Shown here: piece by piece, positions 53,452-62,892 of the stretch
How positions within the stretch are numbered: position 1 is the first letter of the stretch
Layout: each line of letters opens with the position of its first letter
Assembly: GCF_947631165.1 (NCBI RefSeq)
Contig: NZ_CANRKH010000007.1
Span: forward strand, 33,578-97,577
Source: an uncultured Dysosmobacter sp.
GTDB taxonomy: Bacteria > Bacillota > Clostridia > Oscillospirales > Oscillospiraceae
Direction: 5' to 3'
Length of the DNA: 64,000 nucleotides
Position numbers and translations under genes: made by a program
Notes under the pieces: model-generated
The model's database searches: none
What the model was told of the DNA's origin: nothing
What the model saw: only the letters and a program-made list of their open reading frames with translations

Positions 53452-55989
53452 TTACAAATACCGCTCCAGCACAGCAGCCAGCTCCTTGATATCCACGGGC
53501 TTGGCCACGTGTGCGTTCATACCGTGCTCCAAACACCGCTGGATGTCCTCGGAGAAGGCGTCCGCCGTCATGGCTACGATGGGCAGGCCGGCGTCGGGCC
53601 GGTCCAGCGCCCGGATGGCGTCGGCCGCCTCGTAACCGTTCATCACCGGCATGCGGATATCCATCAGAATGGCGTCGTAATAGCCTGACGGAGACTGCTG
53701 GAACATATCCAGACAGATCTGGCCGTTCTCTGCCCACTCCAGCTCCAGCCCCATGCTTCCCAGCAGTTCGCGAGAGATCTCCCAGTTCAGTTCATTGTCC
53801 TCCGCCACCAGCAGCCGCCGGCCGGACAGGTCCGCAGCTGGTTTCTTTTCCCGCTCGGTCTCCTCCTCGCCGCCGGTATAGGGCAATAGGCCGTAGAACA
53901 GGGTCGAGCGGAACAGGGGCTTGGCCAGGAAACCGCTGATGCCAGCATCCCGGGCTTCCTCTTCGATCTCGCTCCAGTCGTAGGCGGACATCAGCAGGAT
54001 AGGAACGTCGTCTCCCAGCTGCCGCCGCAGCTCCCGGGCGGTCTTGACGCCGTCCATGCCGGGCAGCTTCCAGTCCAGCAGGATGACATGATAATCATTG
54101 TGGATCTTGTGGTGCTGGGTCACCATCTTCACAGCGCTCTCGCCGTCCAGGGTCCATTCCGCCCGGATGCCGATGGATTTCAGCGACGCCACGGTGCTCT
54201 CGCACAGCTGCTGGTCGTCATCCACCACCAGCATGGTCCAGTCGGGCAGGATCATATCCTCTTCCCGTTCCTCAGCCCGCTCCAGATCCAAAACCACCTG
54301 GAACTCGGTGCCTTTGCCCTGCTGGCTGGCCACAGTGATCTCACCGCCCATGGCGTCCACGATGTACTTGGTGATGGCCATGCCCAGACCGGTGCCCTCG
54401 ATCTTATGGACCCGCTTGCTGTCCTCCCGGGTAAAGGATTCGAAAATGTGCTTCCGGAACTCCTCGGACATGCCGATGCCGGTATCCTTTACCCGGATGC
54501 GGATGCGGACGCGATCGTCCCCCTTAGGAGACTTCTCCTCGTGGAGGGCCAGTTCGATAGAGCCGCCCTCGGGGGTAAACTTGATAGCGTTGGACAGCAG
54601 ATTCAGCATGATCTGGTTCAACCGCACGCTGTCGCCCCGCACGTTCTCCGAGGAAATGTCATAGATGAATACGTTGAACCGCTGGTTCTTGGCCTTCACC
54701 TGGGGCTGGACGATGCTGACGATACTGTCCATGATCTCCCGCAGAGAGATCAGCTCCGTATTCAGCGTCATTTTCCCGCTCTCGATCTTGGACATATCCA
54801 GCACGTCGTTGATGAGACCCAGCAGATGCTTGCTGGACAGCGTGATCTTCTTCAGGCAGTTCTGCACCTGCTGAGAATCGTTGATATTGGCCGACGCAAT
54901 GGCCGTCATGCCCACGATGGCGTTCATGGGAGTGCGGATATCGTGGCTCATGTTGGAGAGGAATTCGCTCTTAGACCGGCTGGCCTCCTCAGCCTCCCGC
55001 CGGGCCTCCTCCAGCTCCGTCATTTGTTCCCTGTTCATGCGGAAATATTTCAGGAACACCGCCAGCAGCACCAGCAGAATTGCCGCGCAGCAGCACATGG
55101 CGGCAGCCAGAGACTGGACGCCCATGTCCTCCACCGCCTCGTTCAGAACGCCGTAGGGCATGACTGTCACCAGATACCACTCGGAATTGGGCAGACTGGA
55201 GCAGTACAAGTGCCGCCGGTCGCCATACATACGGAATATGGTGGAATAGTCCTCCCCGGAGGCTATGGCCGCCTTGATCTCGGCCAAATAGTCCTCCGGC
55301 TCCTTACCATCCAGTTCCTCATAAATGGCCAGGACCCGCTCAAAATAGCTGTTGCGGAAAGCATCAAAGCTGCGGATGACAAAGCTGCCATCCTTGCGGA
55401 TAACGAAGGAGTACACCAAAGAGTCCTCGTCCTCCAGAGACAGTGTGTCACTGATATAGCTGACAGGCAGTTCCCCCACCAGGGCGGCACAGATCCTCCC
55501 GTTGGGAAGCTCCATGCGGAAAGGGACCCCCATGAGGACCACCAAGTCCCCCGCCGGGTTCCTCCCCACGTAGACCTTGTCCTCCCCCTCTTTCAGCGAC
55601 GCCGCGAAAGGCTCGGAGTCCAGAAACTGTCCCCCGCCGCCGTAAAGCACCTCCATGCTTCCGTCCTCATAGTAATAGGACAGGGAATCAAATCCCCGGG
55701 CCTGGGCACTTTCAGTCAGCCATGTTTTCAATGCCGCGGCATCGTTCCTTTTGGCAGCAGGAATGGTCTCTGCCAAGGTTCGGATTTGGGCCAGCCGCAG
55801 GTCTGTCATAGTCTCAAAATGCTTGGAGATGCGTTCATTCATGCTGGCCATGTAGATGGTGCCCACCTGATTGATGGTAGCTGAATTCTTCTTGTTCAGA
55901 TAAAGCCCCAGCGCCGCGAACACGATGACGCAGAAAATGCTGACAGTGATCAGGCTGGCCGTCAGAAAATGCGCGATCCGATTCCGCAT
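53452..55989 (-). CDS. hybrid sensor histidine kinase with two receiver domains
   Basis: 845 residues. TM1 (about 8-30), an extracytoplasmic Cache/PAS-like sensor (31-285), TM2 (about 290-312), HisKA with FLSNMSHDIRTPMNAI (His about 355), HATPase with NAIKFTPEGG and GTGLGMAITKYIV, receiver 1 (VVDDDQ…LLDWKLPGMDG) and receiver 2 (VAEDNELN…LMDIRMPVMNG). It needs an Hpt intermediate, which the next gene provides (2 bases upstream gap: stop at 55991 of Hpt against start 55989). It starts a phosphorelay to the HD-GYP protein. Signal unknown. Confidence 0.94.
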   Translation of the reverse strand: MRNRIAHFLTASLITVSIFCVIVFAALGLYLNKKNSATINQVGTIYMASMNERISKHFETMTDLRLAQIRTLAETIPAAKRNDAAALKTWLTESAQARGFDSLSYYYEDGSMEVLYGGGGQFLDSEPFAASLKEGEDKVYVGRNPAGDLVVLMGVPFRMELPNGRICAALVGELPVSYISDTLSLEDEDSLVYSFVIRKDGSFVIRSFDAFRNSYFERVLAIYEELDGKEPEDYLAEIKAAIASGEDYSTIFRMYGDRRHLYCSSLPNSEWYLVTVMPYGVLNEAVEDMGVQSLAAAMCCCAAILLVLLAVFLKYFRMNREQMTELEEARREAEEASRSKSEFLSNMSHDIRTPMNAIVGMTAIASANINDSQQVQNCLKKITLSSKHLLGLINDVLDMSKIESGKMTLNTELISLREIMDSIVSIVQPQVKAKNQRFNVFIYDISSENVRGDSVRLNQIMLNLLSNAIKFTPEGGSIELALHEEKSPKGDDRVRIRIRVKDTGIGMSEEFRKHIFESFTREDSKRVHKIEGTGLGMAITKYIVDAMGGEITVASQQGKGTEFQVVLDLERAEEREEDMILPDWTMLVVDDDQQLCESTVASLKSIGIRAEWTLDGESAVKMVTQHHKIHNDYHVILLDWKLPGMDGVKTARELRRQLGDDVPILLMSAYDWSEIEEEARDAGISGFLAKPLFRSTLFYGLLPYTGGEEETEREKKPAADLSGRRLLVAEDNELNWEISRELLGSMGLELEWAENGQICLDMFQQSPSGYYDAILMDIRMPVMNGYEAADAIRALDRPDAGLPIVAMTADAFSEDIQRCLEHGMNAHVAKPVDIKELAAVLERYL

Positions 55990-55990
55990 G

Positions 55991-56350
55991 TCACTCCTCC
56001 GCTTCCTGATAGGCCCGGATAGCTTCGGCAGTGACCAGATAGTCCGCCTCCACCTGCTGCGCCAAGCCGTCCGCCTCCGGCGTCCAGCCGTGGCGCAGCG
56101 CGTCGGACAGGCGGCTGCTGGACTCCCCCAGCCGGGTGAAGCTCAGATTCTGGCACACGCCCTTGATCGTATGGGCCGCCCGAAACGCCTCTTCATAATT
56201 TTTCTCCGCCATGGAGGTCCGGAGCAGGTCGCAGCTCTTGTCCTCCAGAAATTTCAAAACGAATTTTCGCACCAGGCGGTCGCTGCGCAGGCGTGCGGAT
56301 ACGTCCGCATAGTCTCCGCCCAAGGCAGTATAGCAGTCCTGCAGTGTCAT
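55991..56350 (-). CDS. Hpt phosphotransfer protein
   Basis: 119 residues, helical. Phospho-accepting His in AHTIKGVCQNLSF (about residue 60). The 5' end overlaps the upstream HD-GYP/GGDEF gene by four bases; the kinase gene starts right behind its stop. It links the kinase receivers with the response regulator. Confidence 0.9.
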   Translation of the reverse strand: MTLQDCYTALGGDYADVSARLRSDRLVRKFVLKFLEDKSCDLLRTSMAEKNYEEAFRAAHTIKGVCQNLSFTRLGESSSRLSDALRHGWTPEADGLAQQVEADYLVTAEAIRAYQEAEE

Positions 56351-58452
56351 TTGTTGTCTCCTCCTTGCTTTCCTTCTGTCTCGCTGTCGATGGGAGAGAT
56401 AGCGGACAGCATCTGCTTCATAGAGCTGTCATAAAAGAGATACTGCCTGCGGCCCGACCGCTTCACCGCGTAAAGGGCCTGATCCGCCGCGTGGAACAGC
56501 GCGGTGTAGTCCTCCCCCGCCACAGTGGTCCGGGCCACGCCCATACTGATGGAGATGGAAAAGCCCTCATACTCGCCGTTAAGGGTATTGAAAATACGGC
56601 GGATGATCGGCTCCACGTCCTGGTCATACTCCAGGAAAATCAGGAATTCATCACCGCCGACCCGGGCCACGATATCTCCTCCCCGGGTGCTGTTTTTTAG
56701 CTTCCGGGCCACATACTGAAGAATGCGGTCACCGAAAATGTGGCCAAAATTGTCGTTGGCAGACTTGAAGCGGTCCAGGTCCAGCATCACCAGTGCGTAA
56801 TGACCATCGGGATCGTCGGCCATGCGCTGCCTGATGCGCTCCTGGGCACTGGCGTGGTTCAAAAGACCTGTGAGGCTGTCGTGCGAAGCCCGCTTTTCCA
56901 GGTCCGTCAGCTTCATGTGGGAGTCGTGGATATCCATGGCCTTGCCGATGGCCCCCATGTATTGGGGCGGCTCATCGCCGGACCAGAGGGCTTGGGTCAC
57001 GATCCGGTACCACCGGACCTCCCCGCTGCAGCTGAAGGGGCACTCATAGTTGACCACCGGCCGCTCCGGCGTGGTGCTGTGCAGAGCCTTGGACAGCTCC
57101 CGCCACACGTCCGGCCCCAGGATCTGGGAAAGCTGCAGGTCGTGCTCCGGGTCCATGATGACCTCGTTCAGTCCCAGCCGCCGGGCGCCCCAGGCGGACA
57201 GTGTCAGCATGGCCGGCTCCGGGGAATACTCGAACTGGATCTCCTCCGCCACGGCGGCGAAGAAGTTGTATTTCATCCGCTCCCGGTCCAGCAGCCGCAG
57301 TGACCGCTCGGAGGCCACCAGCTCCTCGTGGCGAAGCAGCTCCTGGGTCATATTGCGGACGGCATACTTATCGGCCTGGTTAATAGCTTTTTTCAGCTCT
57401 TCCTGCAGGGTGGGAGCCACCTGCCGGAGGCACTCCAGAAGCAGCGGGCTGAAAGCGCCGCATTTTCCATCCTGGATCATCTCCAGAGCCTTTTCGTGGG
57501 TAAAGGCGGGCTTGTAGACCCGCTCGCTGGTCAGCGCGTCGTAAACGTCGGCCAGCGCCACGATCTGTGCGGAGATGGGGATCTCGTCCCCCTTCAATCC
57601 GTCTGGATAACCGTGTCCATCATAGCGTTCATGGTGCCAGCGGCAGATCTCGCAGGCAGTCCTGATCAGCGGCTCGTCCTGATAGGCGGGCAGCCTGGCC
57701 AGCATCTCCGCGCCCACCAGGGAGTGGGTCTTCATGTGGGCGCACTCCTCCTCTGTCAGCCGCCCCGGCTTATTGAGGATCTTCTCGTCAATGGCGATCT
57801 TGCCGATGTCGTGAAGGGCCGACGCGGTGGTGATGAGGGATATCTCCATTTCGGAGAGCGGATAGCGGTTGGTGATCTGCAGCAGCTGCCGCAGCAGCAG
57901 CTCCGTCAGCGTGCGGACATGAATGATGTGACGGCCGCTCTCACCGTTTCGGAACTCCACGATGTGACTCAGGATATTCACCATCAGGCTGCTGGTCCGC
58001 TCTTTTTCATAGATCTGGTCGGCCACGATGCCCACCAGGCGCTTCTGCTTGGCATACAGCAAAATGGTGTTCACAACCCGGCGGTGGACGATCAGCGCGT
58101 CGAAGAGCCGGGCGATAAAGTCGGTCACGCCCAGCTCATAGGCCCGCTCCACCTGGGAGGAGCTGCTCTCGGCGGAGATCATGATGACCGGGATCTCTTC
58201 GATCCACTGCTTTTGATTCATCACCGACAGGACCCCGAAGCCGTCCATCTGGGGCATCACCACGTCCAGCAGCACCAGGGCAATCTCCAAGGAGTGCTTC
58301 TGGAGAATAGCCAGCGCCTCGGCGCCGTTCTGCGCCTCCATGATCTCATATTCATCGCCCAGCATGTCTGCCAGGATGGAACGGTTCATTTCGGAGTCGT
58401 CCACGATCAGGATCTTCAGTTTAGAAGAATGATCGGAAAAAATAAAGATCAC
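56347..58452 (-). CDS. response regulator with HD-GYP and GGDEF domains
   Basis: 701 residues from GTG at 58452 (GGAAAG upstream); a frame to 58584 lacks a site. REC domain 9-125 (ILIVDDSEMNRS, LLDVVMPQMDG). HD-GYP domain about 165-350: HDIGKIAIDEKIL, HHERYDGHGYPDGLKGDE (HHE…GYP). PAS-like middle about 400-530. GGDEF domain 540-701: DRFKSANDNFGHIFGD and VGGDEFLIF intact. Both synthesis and breakdown of cyclic dinucleotide may occur in one protein, with phosphorylation choosing. First gene of the three-gene unit. Confidence 0.93.
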   Translation of the reverse strand: MIFIFSDHSSKLKILIVDDSEMNRSILADMLGDEYEIMEAQNGAEALAILQKHSLEIALVLLDVVMPQMDGFGVLSVMNQKQWIEEIPVIMISAESSSSQVERAYELGVTDFIARLFDALIVHRRVVNTILLYAKQKRLVGIVADQIYEKERTSSLMVNILSHIVEFRNGESGRHIIHVRTLTELLLRQLLQITNRYPLSEMEISLITTASALHDIGKIAIDEKILNKPGRLTEEECAHMKTHSLVGAEMLARLPAYQDEPLIRTACEICRWHHERYDGHGYPDGLKGDEIPISAQIVALADVYDALTSERVYKPAFTHEKALEMIQDGKCGAFSPLLLECLRQVAPTLQEELKKAINQADKYAVRNMTQELLRHEELVASERSLRLLDRERMKYNFFAAVAEEIQFEYSPEPAMLTLSAWGARRLGLNEVIMDPEHDLQLSQILGPDVWRELSKALHSTTPERPVVNYECPFSCSGEVRWYRIVTQALWSGDEPPQYMGAIGKAMDIHDSHMKLTDLEKRASHDSLTGLLNHASAQERIRQRMADDPDGHYALVMLDLDRFKSANDNFGHIFGDRILQYVARKLKNSTRGGDIVARVGGDEFLIFLEYDQDVEPIIRRIFNTLNGEYEGFSISISMGVARTTVAGEDYTALFHAADQALYAVKRSGRRQYLFYDSSMKQMLSAISPIDSETEGKQGGDNK

Positions 58453-58858
58453 CTGCTTTCCAGCGCGCACAGACCGGGCCTCGGTGCTGGAAAAGCGCCG
58501 GGGCCTGGCTGCACATGATATTTCATGGTGTATTATACACATTTGAATTGGCGGCTTCAAGGATAAAATACAGGCAAACGACATTTTCCGGGATTTTTGT
58601 CATTTTGCCAAAGACGCTTCCCCCCGCCCATCCGGCGGCTGATGCAAAAGAGCCAATCATCTCACGACCAGCCGCGCTGAAAGCGCGCCGTCGCGGGGCC
58701 GCCCGGGCTGAACGGAGGGCCGCCCTGCCCCGGCTGAAAAAGGGCGGCTGTTTGACCGCATAAAATAACATAGACATCTCCGAAGCACATGGAGATATTA
58801 CATTCAAAACGTGCTCCAAAGCGTAGAAAACCCGTATTCCCTTTATCCACTGAGGGTA
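58453..58858. other. gene-free stretch
   Basis: No coding potential supported. Contains the likely promoter area of the phosphorelay operon (AT-rich around 58520-58580) and a GC-rich segment (58630-58750) with short inverted repeats (CGGGGCCGCCC, GGGCGGC). Confidence 0.5.
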
Positions 58859-59018
58859 TCAGTTATTCAAAAGAGATCCGATCTGGATATAGCCCCTCTG
58901 CATGCGCTTGATCGACTCCTGCGTATGCTGGCGCATGTATCGAAGAGCCTTGGTGTAATCTCTCTTCTCAATAGCATGCAAAAACTGCTTATGCTCCTCG
59001 ATCGGCGGCTGGCTGTTG
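58859..59018 (-). pseudogene. C-terminal remnant of a GntR/FCD regulator
   Basis: Minus strand, about 53 codons ending at TGA 58861-58859: PPIEEHKQFLHAIEKRDY, TKALRYMRQHTQESIKRM, then IGSLLNN. This is the last helices of a FadR-type FCD domain (E-H-x-x-x-x-x-A-I-x-x-x-D). The DNA-binding half and start are missing; sequence switches at about 59018 into an SDR gene on the other strand. Confidence 0.72.
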
Positions 59019-59418
59019 TCTGTGATCAGGCTGCTGGAGGCAGAGCGGTATATGCTGGATCAGGGATACGGGCAGGTCATCAATCTTGCCTCGATGAACA
59101 GCTTCATCTCCGGACAGCGCGTGGGCGCGTACGCGGCCTCCACGGGTGCCATCAGTCAAATCACAAAGGCCTTTGCCAACGAAGGGAGTGGACGTGGCGT
59201 CCGTGTACGCCATCGCACCTGGCTATATCAAAACGGATATGACAGCGGCCCTTCAGGAGGGCGAAGCCGCCTATCAGAGCATTCTGGGGCGGATTCCTGA
59301 GGGGCGCTGGGGCGTGCCGGATGATCTGGTGGCCCCCGTCTTGCCGCTGGCATCCGACGCTGCCGATTACATCAACGAGATCGTCATGCCTATTGACGGC
59401 GGATATTTGGCCCGATAA
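59019..59418 (+). pseudogene. C-terminal remnant of an SDR dehydrogenase (KduD-like), frameshifted
   Basis: Starts inside the Rossmann fold (RYMLDQGYGQVINLASMNSF), lacks the NAD-binding glycines. The catalytic YxxxK reads YAAST, so the Lys is lost. A frameshift at about 59185 separates TKAFANE from GVDVASVYAIAPGYIKTDMT; the end is the normal IVMPIDGGYLAR. It resembles 2-deoxy-gluconate/2-keto-deoxy sugar dehydrogenases. Non-functional. Confidence 0.82.
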
Positions 59419-59465
59419 GCCCTCTCCAAAACCAAAAGCAGGCCCCGGAAATGCCTGCCACAGAC

Positions 59466-59545
59466 GATCCCCTTAAGCGGGAGCCCCGAAAGACCTGCCG
59501 GCTGCATTTCTTTCACAGGCTGCCCCTTAAGGGGATTTTTTCTTT
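59466..59545 (+). terminator. terminator after the SDR remnant
   Basis: ATCCCCTTAAG (59468 region) pairs at distance with CTTAAGGGGAT (59523 region), followed by T6. Confidence 0.6.
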
Positions 59546-59651
59546 TTGCCTTCGCGGCAGATAAACGCCGCCAAAAACCCTGCCTTGACCTTCCATCTGG
59601 AATGCGGTACAATATGACCGTCAACAGCCGCTATGCTGAAGGAGTGATACG

Positions 59652-60668
59652 ATGCCCAGTATTTCTGTGATCGTGCCTGTCTATCAGGCGGAGAGATTCT
59701 TGAAAAAATGCGTGGAGAGCGTAACGAAGCAGACCTTTTCCGACTGGGAACTGCTCCTGGTGGACGACGGCTGCACCGACGGCTCCCCCGCCATCTGCGA
59801 CCAGTGCGCGGCGGAGGATGACCGGATCCGGGTGTTCCACCGGCGGAAGAACGGCGGCGTCAGTGAGGCCCGAAACCTGGGCCTGCGGGAGGCCCGGGGC
59901 GACTATATCGCTTTTTTGGACGTGGACGACCGCTATGAGTTCCGGGCGCTGGAGACCCTGTGGTGTCTGCGGGAGCAGTCCGGCGCGGACACTGTGGGCT
60001 GTGCCCACCTGAACCTGGCTCCCAGCGGCCAGAAGGCCGTGGAGCCGCTGCTGCCCGCGGGCGTGTACGATCAAGAGGGCATCCGGGCGGGCATCGTGTG
60101 TCCCCTGCTGGGGGACCGGCTGACCCAGCCAGTGTTCAACGGCTTCATCTGGCGCTATCTGTTCTCCGCCCAGGTCATCCGCGCCGCCCATCTCACCTTC
60201 GAGGGGGCCTATCTGGAGGACGAGCTGTTTTTGATGGAGTACTTCTGCAACGCGCAGAAGCTGGCGGTGACGGAGCAGCCGCTGTACCGCTATTTCCTGA
60301 ATCCCGCCTCCGCGACCCATCAGTATATGAAGGACTATCAGAAGGTCTTCGGCCGCTTTGTGGAGCGGAAGGAGGCACTGGTGAAAAAGTACGCCCTGGA
60401 AGAACTGCGCCCCCAGTGGCGGGAGAATACCAACTGGGCCGGGCTGCTGATCGCCATCGGCAACGAGTACGCTCCCGGCAATTCCAAGTCCATCCGCCAG
60501 CGGCAAAAGGCGGTGGCAGAGCTGTGCCGCCGTCCGGACATGGCCAAGGCCATCGCGGAGATCGCCCCGGCGGGCCTCAGCCCCAACAAGCAGATGGTGG
60601 CCAATCTGGTCCGGGGAAAGCACTTCTTCATCCTGACCCAAATGTACCGTCTGAAAAACCGTATCTGA
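59652..60668 (+). CDS. family 2 glycosyltransferase
   Basis: 338 residues, GT-A fold: SVIVPVYQAERFLKKCVESV, LLVDDGCTDGSP, NGGVSEARNLGL and the DxD-like FLDVDDRYE (about residue 95). It adds a sugar to an envelope polysaccharide precursor. GAAGGAG before the ATG. It is followed 16 bases later by an O-antigen ligase-like gene, a two-gene surface-polysaccharide unit. Confidence 0.93.
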   Translation: MPSISVIVPVYQAERFLKKCVESVTKQTFSDWELLLVDDGCTDGSPAICDQCAAEDDRIRVFHRRKNGGVSEARNLGLREARGDYIAFLDVDDRYEFRALETLWCLREQSGADTVGCAHLNLAPSGQKAVEPLLPAGVYDQEGIRAGIVCPLLGDRLTQPVFNGFIWRYLFSAQVIRAAHLTFEGAYLEDELFLMEYFCNAQKLAVTEQPLYRYFLNPASATHQYMKDYQKVFGRFVERKEALVKKYALEELRPQWRENTNWAGLLIAIGNEYAPGNSKSIRQRQKAVAELCRRPDMAKAIAEIAPAGLSPNKQMVANLVRGKHFFILTQMYRLKNRI

Positions 60669-60684
60669 ATCGAGGAAGCGTTTT

Positions 60685-62211
60685 ATGACCCTTTTGCGGG
60701 AAAGTTATGTATATCAGCTGTGGCTGGCGCTGCTGTCCGTGTATGAGGACAGTATCCTCCACCGCCTCCTGGTCCGTGCGGGGGCGTGGTGCAATGGACA
60801 GATCGACGGCAGCCGCGTGCTCCGGCCCCTGTGCCGGGAGGGCGCGGTGGCCCGGGCCTGGCCGGACAGCGTTCTGTGCCGTCTGCTGACCTGGCTGGTC
60901 AACTTGCCGGGGGAACTGCTGCATAAGCTGTACGGAGCCTTTCAGCTCAGCTTTGAGGACAGCTTCTTTGCCCGTCTGGCCTTTGCCATGGGCGAGGAGA
61001 CCGCCATTGCCCAGTTCTGGTGCGTCGCGCTGCTGTGGATCATCCCCTTTACCCATTGGAACAACGCGTACAGCCTGCTGGGCTTTGCCGCCCTGCTGGT
61101 GCTGTTCCACGCCGGGGCTATGCGGCGGAAGGACTTCCGGCTGGACCTGGCCCATACCGGCTTTTATCCTCTGGTGCTGTTTGGTGCCATGTTCCTGGCG
61201 GTGTTTTTCTCCTACGCGCCGTCTCTGTCCCTGCGGTTTTTGTTCTATCACCTCTCCGCTGCCCTCTGTGTGCTGGTGACGGTCAGCGCCGTCCGGAACG
61301 GCGAGGATCTGAAGCGGCTGTGCGCCGGCGGGGCCGTCTGTGTGGCGGTATCCGGCGCCTACGGCATCGTCCAGCGCATCCAGGGTGTGGAGGTCAGCCG
61401 TTCCACTGTGGATCTGAAGGTCAACGCCGGTATGCCGGGGCGAGTCGTGTCGATCTTCGACAACGCCAATACCTTTTGCGAGGTCTTGCTGCTGCTGCTC
61501 CCACTGGTGGTTGCGCTGATCATCTGTTCGAAGCATCTCTATAGTAAGGCGCTGGCCTGCGGAGTCCTTGTCGTAGGCGTTGCCGCCGCAGGTATGACGT
61601 ATTCCCGGGCCAGTTGGGTGGGCATCGCCTGCGCCATGGCGGTGTTTGTCTTTCTCTGGAAGCCCAAGCTGATCCCCGCATTTTTCCTGCTGTGTTGTCT
61701 GGCGGTCCCCTTCCTGCCCACCACGATCTGGAACCGTATCCTGACCATCACAAACACCTCGGATTCCTCCACTGCCAGCCGGATTCCCCTGCTCCGGGCG
61801 GCCCTGGAGGTCATCCGCAGCCGCCCCATCCGGGGCGCGGGCCTGGGGACCGCAACGCCCCAGGCATATATTGCCGATTGGAATCTGTATCACGCGGATT
61901 TTCCCTATGTCCATTCTCATAACTTCTACCTGGAGATCTGGGTGGAGGCGGGACTGCTGGGCGCGGTGAGCTTCGTGGCCTCCATGCTATGGAATATCAA
62001 GCGGGCGGCCCATACCGTCCGCCACAGCGCCGACTCCACCGTCCGGACCATCACCTGCGCCGCCGCAGCAGCTCTGTGCGGTACCATGGTCTGCGGCCTG
62101 GCGGACTACCTGTGGAACTATCCCCGGGTGATGTGCATTTTCTGGTTCGTCTTTGCCGTGGCCCTGTCCGGCACAAAATTGTGCCGGGCGAATGCGGCGG
62201 ATAACTCTTGA
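60685..62211 (+). CDS. O-antigen ligase/polymerase-like membrane protein
   Basis: 508 residues with about ten or more TM segments. Wzy_C type large outer loop region ending with YVHSHNFYLEIWVEAGLLG (about residue 410-430), the conserved H-N-x-x-L-E motif. An unusual N-terminal soluble part (1-95, LRESYVYQLWLALLSVYEDS) precedes the first TM. Probably joins or polymerises a polysaccharide at the outer membrane leaflet side. Shares the operon with the GT2 gene. Confidence 0.88.
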   Translation: MTLLRESYVYQLWLALLSVYEDSILHRLLVRAGAWCNGQIDGSRVLRPLCREGAVARAWPDSVLCRLLTWLVNLPGELLHKLYGAFQLSFEDSFFARLAFAMGEETAIAQFWCVALLWIIPFTHWNNAYSLLGFAALLVLFHAGAMRRKDFRLDLAHTGFYPLVLFGAMFLAVFFSYAPSLSLRFLFYHLSAALCVLVTVSAVRNGEDLKRLCAGGAVCVAVSGAYGIVQRIQGVEVSRSTVDLKVNAGMPGRVVSIFDNANTFCEVLLLLLPLVVALIICSKHLYSKALACGVLVVGVAAAGMTYSRASWVGIACAMAVFVFLWKPKLIPAFFLLCCLAVPFLPTTIWNRILTITNTSDSSTASRIPLLRAALEVIRSRPIRGAGLGTATPQAYIADWNLYHADFPYVHSHNFYLEIWVEAGLLGAVSFVASMLWNIKRAAHTVRHSADSTVRTITCAAAAALCGTMVCGLADYLWNYPRVMCIFWFVFAVALSGTKLCRANAADNS

Positions 62212-62480
62212 CTTTGAGCCGCAAATCAGTAAAATAGAAGAGGTACGGGGCACACTGCGCACCCCGTCCCATCCTGCCCGCAAGCATTGCGCTGCGGATG
62301 GATCGTGTGAGCCGACTGCTGTGTCCGGGCGGACGGAACGGTTCACCAGAAAGCGTTGGGACACGGGCGGCGGTTTTGTCCAGCCTGTGGACTGTGTGAA
62401 AGATGTCCGTTGGCTGCAGAACCGGCCACAGGCAGAAAATTTGGGCTTCGCGATTTTGTGTCATATAACCGACGAAAACT
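62208..62480 (+). other. promoter and candidate structured RNA, uncertain
   Basis: TTGACT (62208-62213, over the stop codon), 16-base spacer, TAAAAT (62230-62235). Downstream there is no gene, but several hairpins: ACGGGG/CCCCGT, GTGAGCCG/CGGTTCAC enclosing GTCCGGGCGGAC, and CCTGTGG/CCACAGG. I cannot match it to 6S, RNase P or tmRNA. Confidence 0.3.
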
Positions 62481-62486
62481 GAATAT

Positions 62487-62525
62487 CCGGGTGTAGCGCA
62501 GTTGGTAGCGCGCTTGCTTTGGGAG
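62487..62525 (+). repeat. truncated tRNA-Pro 5' half, copy 1
   Basis: 39 bases identical to positions 1-39 of the tRNA at 62893 (through the anticodon loop), then unrelated sequence. Confidence 0.9.
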
Positions 62526-62708
62526 ACCAGACGGCGGTATCAGTTACGGACGTCCCTCCATCCCGCAAGGGCTGAACGCTCTATGTAAAGGCGTTTCCTT
62601 CGTTTCTCTTTTTGTGTCTCACTTTCCCCGCAAGACCACAGCACAACGCACAGACAGGAAAATTTGCTTTTCTCCTCGCTGCCATGCTATCATGGTAAAA
62701 CTGAATAT

Positions 62709-62747
62709 CCGGGTGTAGCGCAGTTGGTAGCGCGCTTGCTTTGGGAG
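62709..62747 (+). repeat. truncated tRNA-Pro 5' half, copy 2
   Basis: Same 39 bases, also preceded by AAAACTGAATAT like copy 1, then a different continuation. Confidence 0.9.
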
Positions 62748-62837
62748 CGTGAGGCCGAGGTTCGGGCCGCGCTTCTCGGAAATCCCGGAAAGCCTTGGGA
62801 CACATGGGCTGACAGTGTTTTATCTCTCGCCGTAAAT

Positions 62838-62874
62838 TGGTCAAAAATCGGCGTTGACCACATGTTTGACCACA
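62838..62874. repeat. TTGACCA repeats, arm-type integrase sites?
   Basis: TTGGTCAA at 62838, TTGACCACA at 62854-62862 and again at 62866-62874, just before the intact tRNA. Such repeats border attachment cores of tyrosine integrase elements. Confidence 0.45.
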
Positions 62875-62892
62875 ATTGGAAAAATCAATAAC

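Noticed and set aside
62487..62580. Second complete tRNA-Pro at 62487 or 62709
   Set aside because: Match stops after 39 bases; no T-arm or 3' acceptor strand follows.
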